64,000 bases of DNA from Candidatus Sericytochromatia bacterium (GCA_018780035.1 JADMKE010000005.1:100854-164853), one strand, 5' to 3'; numbered from the stretch's first letter, positions 49,340-58,404 are shown. The notes: a model not told the origin generated them from the letters alone. Made by a program: numbers and translations.

Positions 49340-50719
49340 ATGGCTATCCGTATCAATACCAATTTGGCCTCACTCAGCGCACAGCGCAATCTCGGGACCA
49401 GCAACCAACAACTCAACAAAACCCTCGAACGGCTCTCTTCGGGCCTGCGCATCAACCGCGCAGCGGATGACGCTGCCGGGCTGGCGGTCTCCGAAAAGCT
49501 GCGCACCCAGATCAAAGGCTTTAACCAAGCCACTGCCAATGCCCAAGATGCGATCAATCTGATCTCCACCGCCGAATCGGGCCTCGACCAAACCTCGCAG
49601 ATTTTGCAGCGCATGCGCGAATTGTCGATTCAATCTGCCAACGATACCCTCGTCAATACAGACCGCGCCAAGATCCAAGAAGAGATCAACCAGCTCCGCC
49701 TCGAACTGACCCGCATTGCTGAAACCACTGAATATAACACCCGCAGCCTGCTCGATGGCAGCATTGCCAATACCACTAAAATAGAAGCCTCAACAGTCGA
49801 AATCAAACAGTCTTTCCGTGTTGGCAATGTCAATGCCACCATCCCCGCTTTGCAAGATGTATTTCAGCCACACGATCAATCGTTTATCGGCGGGGCCGTT
49901 CAATTTTCAGACGATTCCAAAGTCGCAATTATTGATGTTCCCGGTTTTCAATTTGTCCCCACCCTGGATGTGGCCTTCGAACTCAAAGTGGTGTCTTATC
50001 AAAACGGTGCATCTGCGCCTGTGAGTGTGGCGATTGAGCTTTACAATTCCCTCAGTGGCTTTATGTACAGTCTGGATCCAGCCATTGCCTCCACCTATAC
50101 CACAGGCACAGGGGGGTTTAAAGGCAATGTCTTTGCTCCGGGGCGCGGCCACCTCTATTTGGCCACGACTCCGCCGAATGCCAGCAGTGTAGTGGGTAAC
50201 TCCTATGGTCTGGTTGAAATTCCCGCTTCCATGTTCACATTGACAGATATTGGTAAAAGTGCCGTGATTCAGTTTACGGGTCGCCGCAATGCAGTCACCA
50301 CAGACAGCGCACTCACTTTCCATGTCGGGGCCAACGAAGGCCAGTTCCTCAAAATGGGCGTGCAAGACATGCGCGCTTCAGCCCTGCGTATGGAGACCCT
50401 CAATGTCTTGGGCACCACCGACCAGGACAGCCGACTCAAGGCCCAAAACGCGATTGGCGCGATTGACGCCGCCCTGGACTATGTCAACACCAACCGCTCC
50501 CGTTTGGGCGCTTTTCAGAACCGCCTCGAATACACGATTCAAAACCTACAGATTTCCAAAGAAAATCTCACTGCCTCCGAGTCGCGCATCCGCGATGCAG
50601 ATATTGCAGCAGAAACTGCGAATTTGACCCGTGCCCAGATTTTGGTGCAGGCCGGCACTTCGATTCTGAGCCAAGCAAATATCGCACCACAGTCAGCACT
50701 CAACCTACTCAGAGGTTAA
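49340..50719 (+). CDS. fliC: Flagellin (second tandem copy)
   Basis: 459 residues, ATG three bases after the previous stop; AGAGG from the preceding gene's last codons serves as ribosome site. N- and C-terminal D0/D1 domains are nearly identical to the first and third copies, while the central ~150 residues are divergent ('VGNVNATIPALQDVFQPHDQS'). DNA is identical to the third copy over ~330 bases at the 5' end, which suggests gene conversion or recent duplication. It ends in the same LLRG codons and hands translation to the third gene. Confidence 0.97.
   Translation: MAIRINTNLASLSAQRNLGTSNQQLNKTLERLSSGLRINRAADDAAGLAVSEKLRTQIKGFNQATANAQDAINLISTAESGLDQTSQILQRMRELSIQSANDTLVNTDRAKIQEEINQLRLELTRIAETTEYNTRSLLDGSIANTTKIEASTVEIKQSFRVGNVNATIPALQDVFQPHDQSFIGGAVQFSDDSKVAIIDVPGFQFVPTLDVAFELKVVSYQNGASAPVSVAIELYNSLSGFMYSLDPAIASTYTTGTGGFKGNVFAPGRGHLYLATTPPNASSVVGNSYGLVEIPASMFTLTDIGKSAVIQFTGRRNAVTTDSALTFHVGANEGQFLKMGVQDMRASALRMETLNVLGTTDQDSRLKAQNAIGAIDAALDYVNTNRSRLGAFQNRLEYTIQNLQISKENLTASESRIRDADIAAETANLTRAQILVQAGTSILSQANIAPQSALNLLRG
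49346..49679 (+). repeat. Flagellin 5' block identical to 50729-51062
   Basis: Reading both copies, no difference is seen over about 330 bases between 49346-49679 and 50729-51062. The matching block in the first flagellin (from 47969) has scattered differences. The conserved 3' blocks (for example 49140-49330, 50515-50715, 51910-52110) are also very similar but less so. Sequences outside these blocks diverge sharply. Confidence 0.9.
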
Positions 50720-50722
50720 TTC

Positions 50723-52114
50723 ATGGCGATCCGTATCAATACCAATTTGGCCTCACTCAGCGCACAGCGCAATCTCGGGACCAGCAACCAACAACTCAAC
50801 AAAACCCTCGAACGGCTCTCTTCGGGCCTGCGCATCAACCGCGCAGCGGATGACGCTGCCGGGCTGGCGGTCTCCGAAAAGCTGCGCACCCAGATCAAAG
50901 GCTTTAACCAAGCCACTGCCAATGCCCAAGATGCGATCAATCTGATCTCCACCGCCGAATCGGGCCTCGACCAAACCTCGCAGATTTTGCAGCGCATGCG
51001 CGAATTGTCGATTCAATCTGCCAACGATACCCTCGTCAATACAGACCGCGCCAAGATCCAAGAGGAGATCAACCAGCTCCGACTCGAACTGACCCGCATT
51101 GCTGAGACCACAGAGTATAATACCCGTACTTTGCTCGATGGCAGTATTGCCAATGCCACGGCCAAAGTGGATCCCGTTGGCGAGATCAAACAAAACCTGA
51201 GAGTCGGCAATACGGGCAGCAACGCTGGGCTTTCAGACTTTTTTGAGCAAATTAACAGCGCCTTTATTGCTGCCCAGCCCCAAGGCATTGCCTTTGAAAA
51301 CAACCGTCTGGTTTTGTACACCATTGGCAACGTGGTTGTGGATGTAGAGCCCACAGTTGATGTGGCCTTTGAATTTAAAATTGTAAGTTATCAAGCAAAT
51401 AGCAGTGCGCCTGTCAGTGTCGCCATCAATGTCTATAACTCGATCTCAGGCTTTTTATACAGTGTTGATCCCCTGGTCAGCGCCTCATTTTCGGATCAAG
51501 GGGGTTTGGAAGGTTTTGCCGTGGGCCATTTGGGCCAAACACAGGCTTTGCTGGACTTACCTGTTTTACCGCCCCCACAGGGCAATAATGTGGGTTTTAA
51601 TATGGGCTATGTAGCGATATCCAACGCTTTAACTCTTTCAGATATTGGTAAAAGTGCGGTCATTCAAATTACCCCCCGCCGCGACCCTGTCACCACCGAT
51701 AGTGCTTTGACTTTTCATGTCGGGGCCAACGAAGGCCAATTCCTGAAAATGGGCGTACAAGACATGCGCGCCAAAGCTCTGCGCATGGAGACCCTCACTA
51801 TTCTCGGCAGCACCGACCAAGACAGCCGCCTCAAGTCCCAGAATGCGATTGGGGCCATTGACGCTGCCCTGGACTATGTCAACACCAACCGCTCTCGCTT
51901 GGGCGCCTTCCAGAACCGCCTCGAATACACGATTCAAAACCTGCAGGTTTCCAAAGAAAACCTCACCGCCTCCGAGTCACGCATTCGCGATGCAGACATT
52001 GCCGCGGAGACCGCCAATTTGACCCGCGCTCAAATTCTGGTGCAAGCCGGCACCTCGATTCTCAGCCAAGCCAATGTGGCCCCCCAATCGGCCCTCAACC
52101 TACTCAGAGGTTAA
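50723..52114 (+). CDS. fliC: Flagellin (third tandem copy)
   Basis: 463 residues, ATG three bases after the second flagellin's stop, again with AGAGG embedded in the last codons upstream. It has conserved D0/D1 ends; the centre (~145-320) is unique ('VGNTGSNAGLSDFFEQINSAF', 'PVLPPPQGNNVGFNMGYV'). The C-terminus ends QSALNLLRG and is followed not by a fourth coupled start but by a 71-base gap with its own -10 box (TATAAT, 52133-52138). Confidence 0.97.
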   Translation: MAIRINTNLASLSAQRNLGTSNQQLNKTLERLSSGLRINRAADDAAGLAVSEKLRTQIKGFNQATANAQDAINLISTAESGLDQTSQILQRMRELSIQSANDTLVNTDRAKIQEEINQLRLELTRIAETTEYNTRTLLDGSIANATAKVDPVGEIKQNLRVGNTGSNAGLSDFFEQINSAFIAAQPQGIAFENNRLVLYTIGNVVVDVEPTVDVAFEFKIVSYQANSSAPVSVAINVYNSISGFLYSVDPLVSASFSDQGGLEGFAVGHLGQTQALLDLPVLPPPQGNNVGFNMGYVAISNALTLSDIGKSAVIQITPRRDPVTTDSALTFHVGANEGQFLKMGVQDMRAKALRMETLTILGSTDQDSRLKSQNAIGAIDAALDYVNTNRSRLGAFQNRLEYTIQNLQVSKENLTASESRIRDADIAAETANLTRAQILVQAGTSILSQANVAPQSALNLLRG

Positions 52115-52132
52115 AACAGGCCCATTCGCAGT

Positions 52133-52188
52133 TATAATAGATAAATAGCGCTTCGTTCAGGCCAATTTAAGGGAGACAAAAGTTTATC
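52133..52188 (+). promoter_or_regulatory. -10 box, Shine-Dalgarno and ATC start of the fourth flagellin
   Basis: TATAAT at 52133-52138 is followed by AGGGAG (52170-52175) and, ten bases later, ATC at 52186-52188, continuing in frame as GCC CTG CAT ATC AAC GTC AAT CTG. This aligns codon by codon with ATG GCG ATC CGT ATC AAT ACC AAT CTG of the other flagellins. An in-frame TAA at 52168 closes the frame upstream, and no ATG, GTG or TTG occurs before the conserved N-terminus. Confidence 0.6.
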
Positions 52189-54699
52189 GCCCTGCATATC
52201 AACGTCAATCTGAGTTCTTTAAATGCCCAGCGCAATCTGGGCAAGAGCAATAACCAACTGGCCAAAACCTTGGAACGCCTGTCTTCGGGTTTGCGTATCA
52301 ACCGCGCAGCTGACGATGCCGCCGGTTTGGCCATCTCCGAAAAATTGCGCACGCAGATCAAAGGCTTGGCTCAGGCCAATAACAATGCCCAAGATGGCGT
52401 GCAATTGGTGCAAACCGCTGAAGGGGGCTTGGAACAGATCTCAGGCATTTTGCAGCGCATGCGCGAATTGAGTATTCAATCGGCCAGCGATACCTTGGTT
52501 AATAGCGACAGGGCCAAAATTCAAACCGAAATTGAGCAATTGCGCACAGAAATTACCCGCATTGCCCACACCACCGAATTTAATACCCGCAAATTGCTCA
52601 ATGGCAGTATTCAGTCTTCACAGTTTGATTTTCAAGACGCACGGGCCATTTTGACCAATAATATTCGGGTGGGAGACACCCTGGCTTTGCCCTTTGACAT
52701 TCGCGATTTTGTTGCGGGTATTCAAACTTTGGCCCTCAATGCCACCGTTGATCAGGCCATTTCTCTGAAAGTGGTCAATATCTCTCCGACCCTCAACCAA
52801 GTCGGCTTGGAAGTGCGTTCATCGGTCTTTGGGGTCTTGACCCAACTCCAGAATCTACCGGGCCTCGCAAGCACCAGTTTTGGCATCTCACTCTTGGGCC
52901 CGAGCTCCAATGCCAGCCTATTGACCCTGGATATTAACAAAGGGGGGTTTATCAGCGGAGCGATTGACCGAGCCACTCCCTTCAGCAGTTTGATCCTAAC
53001 CGATCGCTTGAATAGCGTCAACGCGGGAAACCTAAGCCTGACGGTGGGCGGCACAGCCTATTCTATTGCGGTCAACCCCAACAGCGACACAATCAATACG
53101 ATTCAGGCCCAAATCAACGCCCTCTCCAATGCCACTCACACCTTTACCGCGGGGTTTGATGATCTCAACAGCCGCTTTCAGATCACGGTCACCCGCACAG
53201 CCAACCCCCAAACCAATACCTATTCCAGCAACAGCAATTATTCAAGCACGCCACCCGTTGCTTACAGTGGCGCAGCCCCCGCACCCGCTCCCTACCCTGC
53301 TCTCAGTCTGCCTGCTATTGGCACCGAATTTGCAGCGGTGGTCGATTTTGCCAATTTAAATGCCCTGGGCCACAATTCCAGCCTGGCGATCAACGCCGCG
53401 GGAGGCTTAAATGGGGTGCTCGGTGGCGTCAACACCCTGGCAGGCAATGATCGCCGCATCTCGGGCTACAGCACCGCTACCTACACTGGCACCCCCACTT
53501 ATACAGGCCCCAACTCCAACTATAATTTGACCACCACCGTTGATTTCAGCCAAATCAGCACTGTTTCGATCAATCAATCGGCCAATGGAGGGCTGATCGC
53601 TGCAGCCACCTGGCAGGCACAGGGCCATGTCTTTGGTGCCGATAACTTAAATATCGCGGTCACCGACGCCAATGGGGCGGCTCAAGCCGTCTCTGTGGGG
53701 GTATTGGACAGCGAAACGGTGGCCACCACCCTTAACAATATCCAAGTGGCCTTGAATGGAATTGCCGCAGCCGGAGACAGTTATGTCGTGAGTTTGGGGG
53801 CAGGCAATACCCTGCAGATCAGCCACAATGTCACCCAAAATTATGTTGCAGGGGTGGCCACGGCCACGCAAACCCAGGCCTTTACCCCCGCCAATGCGCC
53901 CATCCCTTTTGGAGGCACCACAGGCCCCAACAATTTTGGCCCCGGCAGCCCAGGCATTGGTGCCTTTTTCCCCAATCCAGGCGGGGTGGCCCCAGAGTTT
54001 GATCTCTCGTTGAGTTTTGGTGGCAATAGCAATTTGGAGAATGCCCTCTTTTTAAACACCGTGGCAGATAACGCAGATACCCGCAGCAATACCTATCGGG
54101 GCACCATTACTTCTATCGGCGCCGATTTATACCAATTGACCACCACGCAAACCGAAGTTCACAATGCAGGCAATAACAATGTCCAAAGCAGTGTCGCGAT
54201 CGGAGGGCCTTTCAATTTAACCGAAGCAGATATCGGCAAAGAGGTGGTGGTCCAAATTTTTGCCGAACGCAAAGAGGTGCGCGAAGATCGGGCCATGACT
54301 CTGCATATTGGGGCCAATGAAGGTCAGTTTCTCAAAATGGGCATCGAAGAGATGAGCGCCAGGGCCTTGCGAATTGAAAGCCTCAACCTGTTGGGCTCCA
54401 GCGATGCCGACTCACACCTCAAAGCCCAAAATGCAATCGGCGTTTTGGGTGAAGCCCTGGATCAGGTCAATTTACAGCGCAGCCGCCTGGGGGCTTACCA
54501 AAACCGCTTGGAATACACGATTCAAAACCTGCAAATTTCCCGTGAAAACCTCACCGCCTCCGAGTCGCGCATCCGCGATGCAGATATCGCCGCAGAAACC
54601 GCCAACCTGACCCGCGCTCAGATTTTGGTGCAAGCCGGGACGTCCGTACTGTCCCAGGCCAATTTGGTGCCACAATCGGCCTTGAATCTCCTGGGTTAA
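52186..54699 (+). CDS. fliC: Large flagellin (fourth copy), probable ATC start
   Basis: About 837 residues, nearly twice the length of its neighbours. Conserved D0/D1 ends ('VNLSSLNAQRNLGKSNNQLAKTLERLSSGLRIN' region in short blocks; C-terminus 'QSALNLLG') flank a ~570-residue central insertion rich in Asn, Thr, Ala and Gly. The insertion shows repeat-like beta segments ('FDDLNSRFQITVTRTAN', 'TVGGTAYSIAVNPNSDTINTIQAQINAL') akin to the flagellin hook-IN2-like motifs. The first in-frame TTG (52270) would delete 28 conserved residues needed for export and polymerisation, so a start at ATC 52186 is favoured. It would decorate the filament surface. Confidence 0.9.
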   Translation: MALHINVNLSSLNAQRNLGKSNNQLAKTLERLSSGLRINRAADDAAGLAISEKLRTQIKGLAQANNNAQDGVQLVQTAEGGLEQISGILQRMRELSIQSASDTLVNSDRAKIQTEIEQLRTEITRIAHTTEFNTRKLLNGSIQSSQFDFQDARAILTNNIRVGDTLALPFDIRDFVAGIQTLALNATVDQAISLKVVNISPTLNQVGLEVRSSVFGVLTQLQNLPGLASTSFGISLLGPSSNASLLTLDINKGGFISGAIDRATPFSSLILTDRLNSVNAGNLSLTVGGTAYSIAVNPNSDTINTIQAQINALSNATHTFTAGFDDLNSRFQITVTRTANPQTNTYSSNSNYSSTPPVAYSGAAPAPAPYPALSLPAIGTEFAAVVDFANLNALGHNSSLAINAAGGLNGVLGGVNTLAGNDRRISGYSTATYTGTPTYTGPNSNYNLTTTVDFSQISTVSINQSANGGLIAAATWQAQGHVFGADNLNIAVTDANGAAQAVSVGVLDSETVATTLNNIQVALNGIAAAGDSYVVSLGAGNTLQISHNVTQNYVAGVATATQTQAFTPANAPIPFGGTTGPNNFGPGSPGIGAFFPNPGGVAPEFDLSLSFGGNSNLENALFLNTVADNADTRSNTYRGTITSIGADLYQLTTTQTEVHNAGNNNVQSSVAIGGPFNLTEADIGKEVVVQIFAERKEVREDRAMTLHIGANEGQFLKMGIEEMSARALRIESLNLLGSSDADSHLKAQNAIGVLGEALDQVNLQRSRLGAYQNRLEYTIQNLQISRENLTASESRIRDADIAAETANLTRAQILVQAGTSVLSQANLVPQSALNLLG

Positions 54700-54750
54700 G
54701 CGGCCAAAAGGCACTTTGGGTTCGATTCAATTGATAAGCCCCAACATTTA

Positions 54751-54787
54751 GATTATAATTTTTGATAGACAAAGATGATTATAATCA
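54751..54787. promoter_or_regulatory. Repeated GATTATAAT elements and palindrome before oxyR
   Basis: GATTATAAT occurs at 54751-54759 and again at 54777-54785, the second inside the perfect 12-bp palindrome TGATTATAATCA (54776-54787), 20 bases before the oxyR ATG. Each also contains a TATAAT -10 sequence. It may be a regulator-binding site (PerR/Fur-like or OxyR itself) overlapping the promoter. Confidence 0.45.
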
Positions 54788-54806
54788 AAACAAATGAGCC
54801 CCTTTT

Positions 54807-55706
54807 ATGAACCTGAGAGATCTGGAATATTTAATTGCACTGGATGAGTTGCGCCATTTTCGCAAAGCAGCCGAAAAGTGTTATGTCAGCCAGCCCACCC
54901 TCAGCGGCCAACTCAAAAAACTAGAGCAAGAGCTGGGTGTACAATTGGTCGAACGCACCCGCCACAAGGTCTTTCTCACCCCCGTCGGGACAGAAGTGGT
55001 CAAAAAAGCCCGCCAGATCATGCAGGATGTGGAGTATATTCAAGAGTTGGCGCAATTGGCAGGAGATCCCCTGCGGGGGCCGCTGCGGATTGGCCTGATC
55101 CCCACCCTCGGCCCCTATTTATTGCCGCTGATCATTCCCGCCATTCGTCAGGGATTGCCCGGTCTGGAATTGTATTTACACGAAATTCAAACGGGCACGC
55201 TGATGGAAAAATTGGCAAGTGGCGAATTGGATGTTGGGCTGCTGGCTCTGCCGATCGAAGCCGAACATATGCAGAGCCGTGTTTTATTTGAAGAGCATTT
55301 CTGGCTCGCGGTTCCCGAAGCCCACAAGCTGGCAAGCCAAACCCAAATTCAACTCCAACAATTGGCCCAGGAGAGCATCTTGCTTTTGGACGACGGCCAC
55401 TGTCTGCGTGATCAGGCCCTGGATGTTTGCACCATGGCCGGCGCCCGTGAAAAAGCCAATTTTCGTGGCACCAGCCTGGAAACGCTCAAACACATGGTCA
55501 GCTCTGGCAATGGCGTGACCTTGATCCCCCGTTTGGCCATCCTCAAAACAGATCCAGACAATGCCCAGGTGCGCTATTTGCCTTTTGAGAAACCGGCTCC
55601 TTCGCGTCAAATTGGGCTGATCTACCGCAAAAGTTCGCCGCGCAAAAACTGTTTTGAAAGCCTCGGTAAAATTATCCAAAACGCTGTCAAAGGAAGACTC
55701 TTCTAG
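54807..55706 (+). CDS. oxyR: LysR-type peroxide sensor OxyR
   Basis: 299 residues, ATG 54807 with a weak ribosome site. The LysR helix-turn-helix is at ~18-45 ('HFRKAAEKCYVSQPTLSGQL'). The regulatory domain holds both redox cysteines at the same numbers as in E. coli: Cys199 and Cys208 in 'LLDDGHCLRDQALDVCTMAGA'. H2O2 oxidises this pair to a disulfide, turning OxyR into an activator of peroxide-defence genes. No katG or ahpC lies adjacent. The HD-domain gene starts two bases after its stop, so the two are cotranscribed. Confidence 0.95.
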   Translation: MNLRDLEYLIALDELRHFRKAAEKCYVSQPTLSGQLKKLEQELGVQLVERTRHKVFLTPVGTEVVKKARQIMQDVEYIQELAQLAGDPLRGPLRIGLIPTLGPYLLPLIIPAIRQGLPGLELYLHEIQTGTLMEKLASGELDVGLLALPIEAEHMQSRVLFEEHFWLAVPEAHKLASQTQIQLQQLAQESILLLDDGHCLRDQALDVCTMAGAREKANFRGTSLETLKHMVSSGNGVTLIPRLAILKTDPDNAQVRYLPFEKPAPSRQIGLIYRKSSPRKNCFESLGKIIQNAVKGRLF

Positions 55707-55708
55707 CC

Positions 55709-56251
55709 ATGTGGAATCCAGAACATTACCAAAAAGCCATGCTCTTTGCAGGCATCGCCCACGCCGACCAACACTTTCCTGGCACAGAGGCTGCCTATGT
55801 TGTCCATCTGGCCCAGGTGGCCATGGAAATCCAATATGCTTGGACCCTCGCCCCCGGAGACTGGAACGTCGATTTGGCCCTGCAATGTGCCCTTTTGCAC
55901 GACAGTCTCGAAGACACGCCCACCCCTTATGCCACCCTCGAAGCCACGTTTGGCAAAGAGGTGGCCCAAGGCGTATTGGCCCTGAGCAAAAATGCCGACC
56001 TGCCCAAAGCCGAACAGATGAGCGACTCACTCAAACGGATTAAGAGCCAAGCCCCAGAAATTGCCATGGTCAAATTGGCCGATCGCATCACCAATTTACA
56101 GTCGCCCCCACCCCATTGGGACAGCGCAAAAATTGCCAAATACCAAGCAGAAGCCCGTTTGATTCATGATGAATTGAGCTTTGCCAATGCCTTTTTGGCC
56201 CAACGCCTGATGGCCAAAATTGAGGCTTATGCTGATTTTTTAAGCCGTTGA
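55709..56251 (+). CDS. HD-domain (p)ppGpp-hydrolase-like small protein
   Basis: 180 residues, starting two bases after oxyR. It matches the single-domain RelA/SpoT hydrolase (small alarmone hydrolase, MESH1-like) pattern: 'VVHLAQVAMEI' (His33), 'ALLHDSLEDT' (His64, Asp65, with Glu-Asp following) and 'MVKLADRITNL' (Asp125), the H...HD...D manganese ligands. Synthetase and regulatory (TGS/ACT) domains are absent. Such enzymes remove the 3' pyrophosphate from (p)ppGpp; some hydrolyse other nucleotides such as NADPH. The coupling to oxyR suggests a role in peroxide or nutrient stress. Other HD phosphohydrolases cannot be excluded. Confidence 0.85.
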   Translation: MWNPEHYQKAMLFAGIAHADQHFPGTEAAYVVHLAQVAMEIQYAWTLAPGDWNVDLALQCALLHDSLEDTPTPYATLEATFGKEVAQGVLALSKNADLPKAEQMSDSLKRIKSQAPEIAMVKLADRITNLQSPPPHWDSAKIAKYQAEARLIHDELSFANAFLAQRLMAKIEAYADFLSR

Positions 56252-56334
56252 AAGGCTGAACTTGACCTGTATCAAAGCCCCAAAGCGAAAAGCGTGTTAT
56301 ACCTCTTGCAGAGTTTGATCATGCAGGAGCTTTT

Positions 56335-58404
56335 ATGCCAGAATTGCCCTCTCCCAAAGCCTGGTTTTTGGGCCCCAAAGCCGAAAATCAGGAGTTTTTT
56401 GAACGCACACTTTTAGAGAGTTTTCGCGATTATTGTTATTGGCGGCGCAATTTTCACCCCGAAGACCAGGCCTATATCCGCTCTGAAGACCGCTTAAAAC
56501 CTGAATTTTTAGACTATCAAGAGGTGCTCAGCGATCGCCTGTTTGAAATGCTCTCTCAGCTAAAAAAGAGCATGCCTTTCTTCAGCCCGCGTTATCTCGG
56601 CCATATGGTCAAAGATCTGCTCATGCCAGGCACTTTGGGTTATATCGCAGCCATGTTTTACAACCAAAACAATATCACCCAGGAATCGGCCACCATTACC
56701 ACCCGCTTTGAAGCAGAAGCACTCAAGACAATCGTCACAATGCTCGGCTACAGCGAAGATCAAGCTTGGGGACATCTCTGTTCTGGGGGCACAGTCGCCA
56801 ATATGGAAGCCCTCTGGGTGGCCCGCAACGTGCGGCTTTTTCCCTGGCAGGTGGCCTTGGCCTGTCACCGGGCCGAGCCCGAAGCGCAGATTCGGATAAA
56901 ACAGTGGGTCAACACCCATCAACCTGATTTTCCCTGGCAAAATCCCGCACATTTAAATGTGCAAGCGACCCTCGATCTGCAAGCCAAACTCTATCAGTCG
57001 CTGGCATTAGAACCCGAACTGGCCAGCCTGCTCCACCAAAATTCGGTGGTCCACCTGGGTCTGCTGTCTTTTGCCAGGGCCTGCCAAACAGAATTGGGGG
57101 CCCCAGCCTGGAATTTACGTGTGGCTTATAGCCAAAACGCCCATTATTCGATGCGCAAAAGCCTGGGGCTTTTGGGTCTGGGAGAAGAAGCGGCTTTAAA
57201 AATTGCCTTGGACGCAGATTTGCGCATGGATTTAAACGATTTGGAACGGGTCTTGAACCAATTGGATCACAACGATCTGCTCTTGGCGGTGGTGGGGGTC
57301 TATGGCTCCACCGAAGAAGGGGCCATCGACGATTTTGAGGCCCTGGACCAATTGCGCAAAAAACGAGAAAAGGCCGGACTCGGTTCTTTTTGGCTCCATG
57401 CCGACGCCTGTTATGGAGGCTATGCCCTGTCTCTCTTGGCCCAAAACGATTCTGCCTGCGAAAATGAGCCCAAAAGTGAAGCTGAGATGGAGCCCGCCGC
57501 CGCTTTACAGACCTTTTTGCAATCAGTGGCAAAAACAGCCCAGGCCCGCAGCAACGAAAAGGGATTTTGGGCCTGGAACCTCTCTCGTTGTCAGCGCTGG
57601 CTGAACGTCTCACGGGCTTTGTCTCTGGCCGACTCCATCTCACTCGATCCGCACAAACTGGGCTATTTGCCCTATCCTGCCGGTTCTGTCGCTTATCGGG
57701 ATTACCGTTCACGTGAATTCATCCGCTGTGAGGCCCCGTATCTCAACAGCGAAACGGTGTCAGAAACCCAGGCTTGGAACACCCCTTACCCAGGCAAATA
57801 CACACTCGAAGGCTCCCGCCCAGGTGCAACTTCAGCAGCCATCTGGCTGGCCCACCAGACCGTGCCTCTCAATCGACAGGGCCACGGACGACTGGTAGCG
57901 GGCACCGTGGTAAGCACCGTCTATTTACAAGAAGTGCTCAAAGCCGTGATCGCCCAAGAATTAACGGGTATTCACTGTGTCTTTCTCAGCCCTGAGCCGG
58001 ATTTAAACATCCTCTGCTACGGTTTTACAGGCAGTTGGCAAGGCCAGCCGCTCAGTCTCAAAGAGAGCAATGTGTTGGTCGAGGAACTCTATCAGCGTTT
58101 ACTCGCGCGCGAGGTGCAACCCCAACAGACCCAAGACTTTATTGTCTCAATGACCCGACTTGAAAGCAGCACCTATAGCAAAAGCCAATTAGAAGGCTAT
58201 TGGCACCGTCTTTCCGGCGATCCCTTGGCCAGCTTGGGAGCGGAAAACGGGCTGGCTTTCATCCGCACAGTGGTGATGGACCCCTTCTTGATCGAAGCCG
58301 TCACCCGCGCAGATTTCCAATCCCACACGGTGTCCCTGTGTCGGCTCTTTGCCCTGACCTTGAGCCAACAGCTCAAACAAATCTTGGCCCTTTTGAGACC
58401 TTAA
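56335..58404 (+). CDS. PLP-dependent group II decarboxylase-like protein
   Basis: 689 residues, ATG 56335 with CAGGAG upstream. It belongs to the glutamate/tyrosine/aromatic decarboxylase family: 'YLGHMVKDLLMPGTLGYIAAMFYNQNN', 'GHLCSGGTVANMEALWVARN', 'YSQNAHYSMRKSLGLLGLG', Asp357 in 'LHADACYGGY' and the PLP Schiff-base Lys441 in 'DSISLDPHKLGYLPYPAG'. It is longer than most (~500-620), with extra sequence at ~180-240 and ~380-410. Substrate is not certain; tyrosine or glutamate decarboxylation producing an amine is the natural expectation. No amino-acid antiporter lies next to it. Confidence 0.88.
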   Translation: MPELPSPKAWFLGPKAENQEFFERTLLESFRDYCYWRRNFHPEDQAYIRSEDRLKPEFLDYQEVLSDRLFEMLSQLKKSMPFFSPRYLGHMVKDLLMPGTLGYIAAMFYNQNNITQESATITTRFEAEALKTIVTMLGYSEDQAWGHLCSGGTVANMEALWVARNVRLFPWQVALACHRAEPEAQIRIKQWVNTHQPDFPWQNPAHLNVQATLDLQAKLYQSLALEPELASLLHQNSVVHLGLLSFARACQTELGAPAWNLRVAYSQNAHYSMRKSLGLLGLGEEAALKIALDADLRMDLNDLERVLNQLDHNDLLLAVVGVYGSTEEGAIDDFEALDQLRKKREKAGLGSFWLHADACYGGYALSLLAQNDSACENEPKSEAEMEPAAALQTFLQSVAKTAQARSNEKGFWAWNLSRCQRWLNVSRALSLADSISLDPHKLGYLPYPAGSVAYRDYRSREFIRCEAPYLNSETVSETQAWNTPYPGKYTLEGSRPGATSAAIWLAHQTVPLNRQGHGRLVAGTVVSTVYLQEVLKAVIAQELTGIHCVFLSPEPDLNILCYGFTGSWQGQPLSLKESNVLVEELYQRLLAREVQPQQTQDFIVSMTRLESSTYSKSQLEGYWHRLSGDPLASLGAENGLAFIRTVVMDPFLIEAVTRADFQSHTVSLCRLFALTLSQQLKQILALLRP

